DNA of 64,000 bases from positions 2,108,001-2,172,000 of the forward strand of contig NZ_CP170485.1 in the NCBI RefSeq assembly GCF_052055585.1. Direction: 5' to 3'. This document shows, in pieces, positions 33,450 through 41,280 of the stretch. Within the stretch, counting starts at the first letter, position 1; each line of letters starts with the position of its first letter. A program made the translations under genes and the position numbers. Source of the DNA: Oceanicaulis sp052055585 (GTDB lineage: Bacteria; Pseudomonadota; Alphaproteobacteria; Caulobacterales; Maricaulaceae). A model generated the notes under the pieces. That model made no database searches. It saw only the letters and a list, made by a program, of their open reading frames with translations, and was not told the origin of the DNA.

Positions 33450-34355
33450 TTAGTGTCCAACTCCGGTCACAGTCCCGAGGCCGGCAAAGGCCACGTAGAC
33501 AAACGCGAACAGGAACAGCCAGACCACGTCCACGAAGTGCCAGTACCAGGCGGCGGCTTCGAAGCCGAAATGGTGTTCCTTGGTCCAGTGGCCCATCATC
33601 AGGCGGATCAGGCAGACCGCCAGGAAGATGGTGCCGATGATGACGTGGGCACCGTGGAAGCCGGTCGCCATGTAGAAGGTCGCGCCATAGAGGCTGCCCG
33701 AAATGCCGAAGGCGGCATGGGAGTACTCATAGGCTTGCAGCGCGGTGAAGCTCAGACCCAGCAGTACGGTCAGCAGGGTGCCCAGCTTGGCGCCTTTACG
33801 GTCGCCGTGTTGCAGCGCGTGGTGCGCCCAGGTCACGGTCGTGCCCGACAGCAGCAGGATCAGGGTGTTGATCAGCGGCAGGTGGAAGGGATCAAAGGTC
33901 TGGATGCCCGGAACGCCGTTCGCCCAGCCCGAATAATCGATGCCCAGCACGTCGCCGGTCCAGCCTGCGCCCGCACGGTCGCCGTGGAACAGCGCCATGT
34001 CGAAGAACATCCAGAACCAGGCCGCAAAGAACATCACCTCGGAGACGATGAACAGCAGCATGCCGTAACGCAGACCCAGGTCCACGACCGGGGTGTGATC
34101 GCCCTTCTGGCCTTCCTTGATGACGTCTCCCCACCAGCCGAACATCACATAGATGATGAGGGCCACGCCGAGCAGCAGCAGGATCGGCGACCCTTGCTGC
34201 AGGAAGAAATGGAAGATCGACTCTTCGTTGGTCGACAGACCCTTCATGAAGACGACCCCGCCAAAGGTCAGCACGAACGCGCCAAGCGAGGCGACGAACG
34301 GCCACGGGCTGGGGTCGACGAGGTGATAGTCGTGTTTAACGGCTGCGCCGGCCAT
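33450..34355 (-). CDS. ctaE: Cytochrome c oxidase subunit III
   Basis: A 301-residue, seven-helix core subunit. KHDYHLVDPSPWPFVASLGA is the standard start; GFHGAHVIIGTIFLAVCLIR and HHFGFEAAAWYWHFVDVVWL are the diagnostic stretches. An 89-base gap separates it from ctaG; I see no terminator there. Confidence 0.97.
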   Translation of the reverse strand: MAGAAVKHDYHLVDPSPWPFVASLGAFVLTFGGVVFMKGLSTNEESIFHFFLQQGSPILLLLGVALIIYVMFGWWGDVIKEGQKGDHTPVVDLGLRYGMLLFIVSEVMFFAAWFWMFFDMALFHGDRAGAGWTGDVLGIDYSGWANGVPGIQTFDPFHLPLINTLILLLSGTTVTWAHHALQHGDRKGAKLGTLLTVLLGLSFTALQAYEYSHAAFGISGSLYGATFYMATGFHGAHVIIGTIFLAVCLIRLMMGHWTKEHHFGFEAAAWYWHFVDVVWLFLFAFVYVAFAGLGTVTGVGH

Positions 34356-34444
34356 GATGCTCTCCCGCCAGTATTCCCGGTCAAATAACGTGCGACTCTA
34401 TAACTTCGCCCGTCCCGGTATTCAATTAATCACGCGCGTTAGCG

Positions 34445-35029
34445 CTACTGGGCGTCAGCATCCGAACCGGACGCCTCCGCAGTTTCATAGACCCGCTCGT
34501 CGCCGCTTTCCCAGAAGGTGTAGGAAAGGGTTACGGTGCGGATATCGTCCAGCCGGTCGTCTTCGTCCATAAGGGGATCTACGAAGAAGATCACCGGCAT
34601 GTCCATGGATTGCCCCGGTTCGAGGGTCTGCTCGGTAAAGCAGAAGCATTCCAGCTTGGAAAAATACGGCCCCATCTTGAACGGGGTCACATTGTAGCTG
34701 GCGATGCCCGTCACGGGGCGGTCAGAAGTGTTGGTGGCGCGGTAGAAGGCCAGAGCCGTCTCGCCAACACGCACCTGCATTTCGGTTTGCAGCGGCTCGA
34801 ACTCCCAGGGGAAGCCGCGCGAGCGAGACGCGTCAAAACGCACCGTCACTTCGCGATCAAGCACCTGGCCCGGATCGTACTGGACGAGCTGGGTCGTGCC
34901 GCCATAGCCGGTCACCTTGCAGAACAGGTTGTAGAGCGGCACCGAGGCGTACGCCATGCCAACCATGCCCACGATCACGACGCCGCAAATCGCGAAGATC
35001 CGGGTGTTCTTGTCGAGACGGGAGAACAT
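34445..35029 (-). CDS. ctaG: Cytochrome c oxidase copper chaperone CtaG (Cox11)
   Basis: Delivers copper to the CuB site of subunit I. The 194-residue protein has one N-terminal membrane helix (FAICGVVIVGMVGMAYASV) and a periplasmic domain. The copper-binding motif CFCF is in SKLECFCFTEQTLEPG. A cysteine in YNLFCKVTGYGG near the membrane is also conserved. It is 6 bases after the CoxF-like gene. Confidence 0.95.
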   Translation of the reverse strand: MFSRLDKNTRIFAICGVVIVGMVGMAYASVPLYNLFCKVTGYGGTTQLVQYDPGQVLDREVTVRFDASRSRGFPWEFEPLQTEMQVRVGETALAFYRATNTSDRPVTGIASYNVTPFKMGPYFSKLECFCFTEQTLEPGQSMDMPVIFFVDPLMDEDDRLDDIRTVTLSYTFWESGDERVYETAEASGSDADAQ

Positions 35030-35035
35030 GATCGA

Positions 35036-35236
35036 TCAGGCTCCTGCGTTATAATTGCTGGCGAGGCGGATCATCGTCGTGACGAAGATCAGCCCCACGA
35101 ACACGAACAGGCCCAGCGCAATGGCGCGGTTTCGACGGTTGCGCGCAGCCTTCTGCTCTTCGGTCAGCACCACGAACTCCGCTTCGCCCTCGGGCGCGGC
35201 GTCAGGGGTCTCGGGGCGGTTCAGATCATCGCTCAT
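35036..35236 (-). CDS. CoxF-like small membrane protein
   Basis: A 66-residue protein: acidic N-terminal half (PDAAPEGEAEFVVLTEEQK) followed by a basic run (ARNRRNR) and one membrane helix (AIALGLFVFVGLIFVTTMI). Such small proteins lie between ctaB and ctaG in many alphaproteobacterial oxidase operons and are named CoxF; the role is not clear. The ATG overlaps the stop of ctaB (ATGA at 35233-35236). Confidence 0.85.
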   Translation of the reverse strand: MSDDLNRPETPDAAPEGEAEFVVLTEEQKAARNRRNRAIALGLFVFVGLIFVTTMIRLASNYNAGA

Positions 35237-36297
35237 GCGCCGCCTCCAAGAAGCGCCAGCACAGGCTTGTACCCGCCTGCCCCGTGCTCTACGAGCAGGG
35301 CCGCGAACAGCAAGGTCAGATGGGCGATCGAATAGGCGAAGAGGTCACGGGCCGCCTTGTCGCCTGCACGCACGGCGTACAGCTCGTCCTCGGCGGCGTT
35401 GGCGTCACCGGCGCGCGAGGCGAAGACCCGTACGGCCAGCAACGCGAACAGCGCGCCGCCCAGCACGACCGCGCCCGCATACACCCAGCCGCCCAGGCCG
35501 GTAACGATCGGCGCGGCGGTCGCAGCCAGATAGAGCGCGGTATAGATCAGGATCTGGAAGCGGGTCGATTTCGCGCCCTTGGCGACCGGCATCATCGGCA
35601 CCCCGGCGGCGGAATAATCGCCCGATTTGTATAGCGCCAGCGCCCAGGAATGGGGCGGCGTCCACAGGAAGATGATCAGGAACAGGAGCACGGAATTGAG
35701 CGTGATGTCCCCGGTGGCGGCGGCCCAGCCAATCATCGGCGGGAAGGCGCCCGCAGCGCCGCCAATGACGATATTCTGCGGCGTCGAGCGCTTCAGCCAC
35801 ATGGTGTAGATCACCGTGTAGAAGAAGATGGAGAAGGCCAGAAGGCCCGCGGCGACATAGTTGGTCGCCAGCGCCATCAAGAGCACCGAGGCCAGCGCCA
35901 TCACGCCGGAGAAGACATAGGCTTCATTGGCGGGCACGCGGCCGGTGGGCACCGGGCGACGCCGGGTGCGCTTCATGATGGCGTCGATATCGGCGTCATA
36001 GGCCATGTTGAACGCGCCAGCCGCGCCTGCGCCCACAGCGATGCACAGCATGGCGATGGCGGCGGTCAGGAAATTCACGTCAACAGGAGCTGCCGCAAAG
36101 CCGGCCAGACCGGTGAACACCACCAGGGTCATGACGCGCGGCTTCATCAGCGAGACATAGTCTCGCCAGGACGCCAGCGACGCGGCGTCCGAAGGATCGC
36201 GGGGCGGCGCTGCATCTGCAGCGCCGCCCTTGCGAAGATCGGCGGAAAGTTCGGTCACGGTGTTCGTTTCCGGTTCCGTCTGGTTGACCAACGTCAC
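35233..36297 (-). CDS. ctaB: Protohaem IX farnesyltransferase (haem o synthase)
   Basis: Farnesylates haem b to make haem o for the oxidase. From GTG 36297 the protein is 354 residues: a 40-residue polar N-terminus, then YVSLMKPRVMTLVVFTGLAG and the prenyl-diphosphate motif NMAYDADIDAIMKRTRRRP (DxxxD), with several membrane helices. The longer open frame to 36498 would overlap ctaD by 200 bases, so the start must be later. GTG 36297 lies two bases after the ctaD stop, and a GTG at 36258 is an alternative. Confidence 0.93.
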   Translation of the reverse strand: MTLVNQTEPETNTVTELSADLRKGGAADAAPPRDPSDAASLASWRDYVSLMKPRVMTLVVFTGLAGFAAAPVDVNFLTAAIAMLCIAVGAGAAGAFNMAYDADIDAIMKRTRRRPVPTGRVPANEAYVFSGVMALASVLLMALATNYVAAGLLAFSIFFYTVIYTMWLKRSTPQNIVIGGAAGAFPPMIGWAAATGDITLNSVLLFLIIFLWTPPHSWALALYKSGDYSAAGVPMMPVAKGAKSTRFQILIYTALYLAATAAPIVTGLGGWVYAGAVVLGGALFALLAVRVFASRAGDANAAEDELYAVRAGDKAARDLFAYSIAHLTLLFAALLVEHGAGGYKPVLALLGGGA

Positions 36298-36299
36298 TG

Positions 36300-37916
36300 C
36301 TACTTGATGCGCGGCAGTTCGTTGAACTGGTGGAAGGGCGGCGGAGAGGACAGGGTCCACTCCAGCGTGGTTGCGCCTTCGCCCCACGGGTTCGCTTCGG
36401 CCGGGCGGCGACGCAGGATCGATTCGATCAGCACCAGGAAGAACACCGCCATGCCGATCAGCATCACGACGTAGCCCATGGACGAGACGTGGTTCCACAG
36501 TGCGAAACCGTCCGCATAGTCCACATACCGGCGCGGCATGCCCTGGAGGCCCAGGAAGTGCTGCGGGAAGAAGATCAGGTTGGCGCCCACGAAGAAGAAG
36601 AAGAACTGGATGTTCGCCAGCGTCTCGTTGAACTTGATGCCGAAGATCTTCTCATACCAGTAGTAGAAACCGGCGAAGATGGAGAACACCGCGCCCAGCG
36701 ACAGCACGTAGTGGAAGTGCGCCACCACGTAATAGGTGTCGTGCAGGGCCTGGTCGACGCCGGCGTTGGAGAGCATGACGCCCGTCACGCCGCCGACGGT
36801 GAACAGGAAGATGAAGCCGATCGCCCAGATCATCGGGGTGCGGAACTGGATGGAGCCGCCCCACATGGTGGCGATCCACGAGAAGATCTTGATGCCGGTC
36901 GGCACCGCAATGATCATCGTGGCGGCCACGAAATAGGCTTTCAGGTTCACGTTCAGGCCCACGGTGTACATGTGGTGCGCCCACACGATGAAGCCGATGA
37001 AGCCGATGGCGACCATGGCGTAGGCCATGCCCAGATAGCCAAAGACCGGCTTGCGCGAGAAGGTGGACACGATGTGGGAGATCATGCCGAAGCCGGGCAG
37101 GATCAGGATGTACACTTCCGGGTGACCGAAGAACCAGAACAGGTGCTGGTACATGATCGGATCGCCGCCGCCGGCGGGATCAAAGAAGGTCGTGCCGAAG
37201 TTACGATCGGTCAGCAGCATGGTCAGGGCGCCGGCCAGAACCGGAACCGAGAGCAGCAGCAGGAAGGCCGTCACCAGCACGGACCAGGCGAACAGCGGCA
37301 TCTTGTGCAGGGTCATGCCCGGCGCGCGCATGTTGAAGATCGTGGTGATGAAGTTGATCGAACCCAGGAGCGAGCTCACGCCGGCGATGTGCAGCGAGAA
37401 GATCACCATGTCGAAGGCCGGGCCGTTATGGCCTGATGTCGACAAGGGCGGGTACATCACCCAGCCGCCGCCAAAGCCGTTGTCCCCGCCTGCGCCCGGC
37501 ACGAACATCGATGCGAACAGCATGATGAAGGAGAAGGGCAGCAGCCAGAAGGAGATGTTGTTCATCCGCGGGAAGGCCATGTCCGGCGCGCCGATCATCA
37601 GCGGCACGAACCAGTTGCCGAAACCGCCGATCATGGCGGGCATGACCATGAAGAAGATCATGATCAGACCGTGCATGGTCGTGATGACGTTGTAGTTATG
37701 CTCGTTGCCCCAGAAGCCGTTGTTAAAGACCTGGAGACCCGGCTCGGCGAGCTCCCAACGGATGAGGCCGGACATGGCGCCGCCGATCACCCCCGCGAAA
37801 ATCGCGAAGATGAGGTACATCGTGCCGATGTCCTTGTGGTTGGTGGAATACACCCAACGCTTCCAATCCCAGACGCTGGGGGTGTGATCGTCGTGATGCG
37901 CAGCAGCTTCTGACAT
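36300..37916 (-). CDS. ctaD: Cytochrome c oxidase subunit I (aa3)
   Basis: A 538-residue catalytic subunit with twelve membrane segments. The high-spin haem and CuB ligands appear in FWFFGHPEVYILILPGF (HPEVY with the Tyr crosslink) and VWAHHMYTVG. HDTYYVVAHFHYVLSLG carries the haem a and a3 histidines. The order ctaC, ctaD, ctaB, coxF, ctaG, ctaE is the usual one for alphaproteobacteria. A long plus-strand frame over the same bases is its shadow. Confidence 0.98.
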   Translation of the reverse strand: MSEAAAHHDDHTPSVWDWKRWVYSTNHKDIGTMYLIFAIFAGVIGGAMSGLIRWELAEPGLQVFNNGFWGNEHNYNVITTMHGLIMIFFMVMPAMIGGFGNWFVPLMIGAPDMAFPRMNNISFWLLPFSFIMLFASMFVPGAGGDNGFGGGWVMYPPLSTSGHNGPAFDMVIFSLHIAGVSSLLGSINFITTIFNMRAPGMTLHKMPLFAWSVLVTAFLLLLSVPVLAGALTMLLTDRNFGTTFFDPAGGGDPIMYQHLFWFFGHPEVYILILPGFGMISHIVSTFSRKPVFGYLGMAYAMVAIGFIGFIVWAHHMYTVGLNVNLKAYFVAATMIIAVPTGIKIFSWIATMWGGSIQFRTPMIWAIGFIFLFTVGGVTGVMLSNAGVDQALHDTYYVVAHFHYVLSLGAVFSIFAGFYYWYEKIFGIKFNETLANIQFFFFFVGANLIFFPQHFLGLQGMPRRYVDYADGFALWNHVSSMGYVVMLIGMAVFFLVLIESILRRRPAEANPWGEGATTLEWTLSSPPPFHQFNELPRIK

Positions 37917-37927
37917 CTGATCTCTCC

Positions 37928-38794
37928 TTACTGGATGGAAGCGAGGCGGGCTCCGCCACGCACGTCATCGTAATAGGCGGCCAGGACGTCCGGCGCCGTG
38001 TAGGGGTCGTTATTGGCCGCTTCCACCCATGCGGTGAACACCTCTTCAGGCACCACATGAACCTCGATCGGCATGAAGGCATGGCGCAGGCCGCACAGTT
38101 CAGAGCACTGGCCGTAATAGATGCCCGGCTCGTCAACTTCGAACCAGGTCTCGTTCAGACGGCCCGGAATGGCGTCCATCTTGATGCCAAAGGCCGGCAT
38201 GGCCCAGTTGTGGATCACGTCGGACGCGGTCACTTCAACACGCACCGTCGCGCCCGTCGGCACCACGACCGGCAGATCGGTCGACAGGTTGCGCAGCGCT
38301 GAATACGGGTGAGCGGCGATGTCCTCATCGGCCAGCATGTTCGCGACATAGTCGAAACCGCCATGGTCCGGATAGGTATAGGTCCAGTTCCACTGGTTGC
38401 CCGTCGCCTTGATGGTGAAGTCCGCTTCGGGGATCACGTCCTGCAGGTACAGCAGCTTGAAGGACGGCACCGCGATCACGACCAGGATCAGGATCGGAAT
38501 CCCCGTCCAGATCACTTCAACCAGCGTGTTGTGGCTGAATTTCTTGGCTTCAGGGTTCTGCTTGCTGTTGTAGCGGACCATCACCCAGACCAAGAGGGCG
38601 AGAACGACGAGGGTGATCGCCGAGATGATCCACAGCACCATGGCGTGGAAAACCTCGATGTTCTCCTTCACCGGGGTGACCGCTTCCTGCAGCCCAAGAT
38701 GACCGTCGACAGGCGCGCCGATCACAGTGGCCGAAGCGCTGGCTGTCATTACACATAGGGCGGCGAAGGCGCCCAGTATGGCCGAGAATCGCAT
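37928..38794 (-). CDS. ctaC: Cytochrome c oxidase subunit II
   Basis: A 288-residue subunit with a signal peptide (MRFSAILGAFAALCVMTASA), two membrane helices and a periplasmic CuA domain. The CuA ligands are in YGQCSELCGLRHAFMPIEV and the upstream His in DVIHNWAMPAF. GNQWNWTYTYPDHGG is the aromatic electron-entry region. First gene of the oxidase cluster. It is divergent from the TPR gene with about 260 bases between the starts. Confidence 0.97.
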   Translation of the reverse strand: MRFSAILGAFAALCVMTASASATVIGAPVDGHLGLQEAVTPVKENIEVFHAMVLWIISAITLVVLALLVWVMVRYNSKQNPEAKKFSHNTLVEVIWTGIPILILVVIAVPSFKLLYLQDVIPEADFTIKATGNQWNWTYTYPDHGGFDYVANMLADEDIAAHPYSALRNLSTDLPVVVPTGATVRVEVTASDVIHNWAMPAFGIKMDAIPGRLNETWFEVDEPGIYYGQCSELCGLRHAFMPIEVHVVPEEVFTAWVEAANNDPYTAPDVLAAYYDDVRGGARLASIQ

Positions 38795-38841
38795 AATTCC
38801 CCCAAGTCCTGGTTCTATCGTCCAATTGGCGACGTTCGATG

Positions 38842-38886
38842 AGAGGTGCGGTCAAACGTCACTTGCGGCGACTCGTCGCCACCTCT
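38842..38886. repeat. Nested inverted repeats in the ctaC/TPR divergent region
   Basis: AGAGGTG (38842-38848) and CACCTCT (38880-38886) enclose a second palindrome GGCGAC-TC-GTCGCC (38867-38880). The 263-base region between ctaC and the TPR gene holds no gene I can support. The palindromes are candidates for an operator or leader structure for the oxidase operon; no regulator is identified. Confidence 0.4.
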
Positions 38887-39056
38887 GAATTCCGCACGAT
38901 ATAAACTGCAATGGCGTGCGAGCCAATCGAGCATGAGCGCCTTTTTGTCGCACTTGGCCGTCTTTTTCCACCTCCTTGTGCGCATGAAAGTCTGGCCGCC
39001 TGATTCAGGCTTTGCTAACGTTCCCGGACACGATGAAGTCTGAGGGGGCCGGATTC

Positions 39057-39665
39057 ATGACCACACATAGCTTTCACACCCGTTCCAACCGTCCTGTCAT
39101 GCAGGCGCTGACCGGCGGCATTTGCGGCCTGGCGATGGCGGCGCTTCTGGCGCTGGCGATCTCCTTCGCCTTTTCCGGGCGCGCGCTCGGTCAGGACGAG
39201 GATCCGCGCTATGAATGCGAGGCTGGCGCACGCGATGCCGGCGCAACCGGTCGCGCGCTTGGCGCCTGCGATCTTCTGCTGCGCGATGCCTCCGTCACCG
39301 GCGAGACCCGCGCCCGCGTCCTGACCAACCGCGCTGTCATGCTGCTGGCCCGCGGTCAGAACATCCAGGCGCGCTCCGATCTTGAGGAAGCTGTCGAGCT
39401 GTCTCCGGAACTGGCTGAAGCCTGGCTGAACCTGTCGGCGGCGCAAATCGCCACCGGCTCGGCGCAAGCGGCCATCGACACCGCCCGCCAGGCGCGCGAT
39501 CTGGGCGCGAGCCCCGCCCTCGTCGCCTTCAACACCGGCATCGCGCTCGAAACCCTGGGCCGCTATGAGGACGCCTACGCCGCCTATAGCGAGGCGGCGC
39601 AGGAAGACCCCGAGAATGTCACGCTGGCGGCGCAACCCGCCCGCTTCATCTGGCATCAGGGCTGA
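39057..39665 (+). CDS. Exported tetratricopeptide-repeat protein
   Basis: From ATG 39057 (GAGGGGG upstream) the protein is 202 residues. An extended N-region and the hydrophobic ALTGGICGLAMAALLALAIS form a signal peptide ending near SFAFSGRALGQ. The mature part has a Cys pair (RYECEAG, LGACDLLL) and about four helical repeats, seen in ARVLTNRAVMLLARGQNIQA, PELAEAWLNLSAAQIATGSA and NTGIALETLGRYEDAYAAYS. These fit TPR consensus spacing. A periplasmic scaffold role is inferred. Confidence 0.85.
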   Translation: MTTHSFHTRSNRPVMQALTGGICGLAMAALLALAISFAFSGRALGQDEDPRYECEAGARDAGATGRALGACDLLLRDASVTGETRARVLTNRAVMLLARGQNIQARSDLEEAVELSPELAEAWLNLSAAQIATGSAQAAIDTARQARDLGASPALVAFNTGIALETLGRYEDAYAAYSEAAQEDPENVTLAAQPARFIWHQG

Positions 39666-39752
39666 AGCCGACGGGCGCGCCTGTCCGCGCCCCTCGCACT
39701 GAGCTGACTCACGGTCTATGTATGAGGCCTACCGCCACGTGCAGGAGCCGTC

Positions 39753-41165
39753 ATGACCACTGATCCGTTCACCGCTTTTGAATTTGACGCCGATGATGCG
39801 GGCCGCGTGCTCGACGAGGCGCTGGTCGGAGCGGATGACGGCGAGCTCTTCCTGGAAACCTCGGCCTCTGAAAGCCTCGCCTTTGACGATGGCCGGCTGA
39901 AGGTCGCCAATTTCGACGCCGAACGCGGCTTTGGCCTGCGCGGCGTGTTCGGCGAGGCCTCCGGCTTCGCCCACTCGTCTGACCCCACCCTGGCCGCGCT
40001 CAAGCGCGCCGGTGAAACCGCCAGCGCCGCCCGCCAGGGGCGCGACGCGGTGATGGCGCCCTCTCCGTCCCGCGCCAACCAGACCCTTTACAAGGATGTG
40101 GACGTCATCGCCCAGCCGGGCTTTGAAGCCAAATCCGCCCTGCTCGCCGAGATCGACGCCTATCTGCGCGCCAAGGATCCTGAAGTGGTCCAGGTCTCCG
40201 CTTCTGTCTCCGCCTCGCGCCGGGTGATCGGCATTGTCCGCACGGGCGGCGATGTGCGCACCGAGGTGCGTCCGCTGGTGCGCGTGAATGTGTCGGTGAC
40301 CTGTGAACGTCAGGGCCGCCGCGAAACCGGCTCGGCGGGCGCAGGCGGTCGCGCCGCCTTTGATCAATGGATCGCGCCCGGCGCCTGGAAGGGCCTCGCC
40401 GATGAAGCGCTACGCGTGGCCAAGGTCAATCTGGAAGCCGTAGATGCGCCGGCGGGCGAATGGCAGGTCGTGCTGGGCCCGGGCTGGCCCGCCATCCTGC
40501 TGCACGAAGCGGTGGGGCACGGTCTGGAAGGCGATTTCAACCGCAAGGGCAGCTCGGCGTTCTCCGGCAAGGTCGGCCAGCAGGTCGCCGCCAAGGGTGT
40601 CACGGTCGTGGACGACGGCACGATTCCCGATCGTCGCGGCTCCTTGAGCTTTGACGATGAAGGCACGCCGACCGGCCGCACCGTGCTGATCGAGGACGGC
40701 GTCCTCAAAGGCTATATGCAGGATCGGCAAAATGCGCGCCTGATGGGCGTTGAGCCCACCGGCAACGGGCGCCGTGAAAGCTATGCCCACCCGCCCATGC
40801 CGCGCATGACCAACACCATCATGGAAGCGGGCGATCGGGACCCGGGCGAAATCCTTGAAAGCCTGAAAGACGGCATCTACGCCAAGAATTTCGGCGGCGG
40901 TCAGGTGGACATCACCTCGGGCAAGTTCGTCTTCCGCTGCACCGAGGCGTATCGCGTGCGCGACGGCAAGATCTGCGAGCCCATCAAGGGCGCCACGCTG
41001 ATCGGTGACGGCCCGACCGCGCTGACCAGGATCTCGATGATCGGCAATGACATGCAGCTTGATCCCGGCGTCGGCACTTGCGGAAAGGCCGGTCAGGGCG
41101 TGCCTGTGGGCGTGGGCCAACCCACCCTGCGCATTGACGGATTGACGGTCGGCGGCACGGGCTGA
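39753..41165 (+). CDS. tldD: TldD-family metalloprotease
   Basis: A 470-residue protein, the catalytic partner of TldE/PmbA (not in this window). The zinc motif HEAVGHGLEGDFN (HExxxH, near residue 252) is intact, and the third ligand region FRCTEAYRVRDGKI follows near residue 395. The complex degrades unstructured peptides such as maturing natural products. NRKGSSAFSGKVGQ and DDGTIPDRRGSLSFDDEG are family hallmarks. Monocistronic, with 87 bases to the upstream gene. Confidence 0.95.
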   Translation: MTTDPFTAFEFDADDAGRVLDEALVGADDGELFLETSASESLAFDDGRLKVANFDAERGFGLRGVFGEASGFAHSSDPTLAALKRAGETASAARQGRDAVMAPSPSRANQTLYKDVDVIAQPGFEAKSALLAEIDAYLRAKDPEVVQVSASVSASRRVIGIVRTGGDVRTEVRPLVRVNVSVTCERQGRRETGSAGAGGRAAFDQWIAPGAWKGLADEALRVAKVNLEAVDAPAGEWQVVLGPGWPAILLHEAVGHGLEGDFNRKGSSAFSGKVGQQVAAKGVTVVDDGTIPDRRGSLSFDDEGTPTGRTVLIEDGVLKGYMQDRQNARLMGVEPTGNGRRESYAHPPMPRMTNTIMEAGDRDPGEILESLKDGIYAKNFGGGQVDITSGKFVFRCTEAYRVRDGKICEPIKGATLIGDGPTALTRISMIGNDMQLDPGVGTCGKAGQGVPVGVGQPTLRIDGLTVGGTG

Positions 41166-41189
41166 GCCCGCAAACTCCGCCAGATCATC

Positions 41190-41218
41190 TTACAAAGTAG
41201 TCACTTACCACCTTGTAA
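41190..41218. repeat. Imperfect palindrome upstream of the TonB-dependent receptor
   Basis: TTACAAAGTAGT (41190-41201), spacer CACTT, ACCACCTTGTAA (41207-41218): ten of twelve positions pair. It lies 25 bases after the tldD stop and 63 bases before the receptor start, in a local AT-rich patch. It is a possible operator for the receptor gene; no T-run supports a terminator. Confidence 0.45.
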
Positions 41219-41280
41219 TAAGAAATTCCTGACAATACCCCCTAGCCTCGCGCCTGACTTTGAATTGCAAGGCTGGACTG

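Noticed and set aside
32796..34388. 530-residue plus-strand frame
   Set aside because: Antisense to ctaE, DUF983 and SURF1; low-complexity Gln/His-rich composition.
36330..37436. 368-residue plus-strand frame
   Set aside because: Antisense shadow of ctaD, rich in His, Glu, Gln and Asp.
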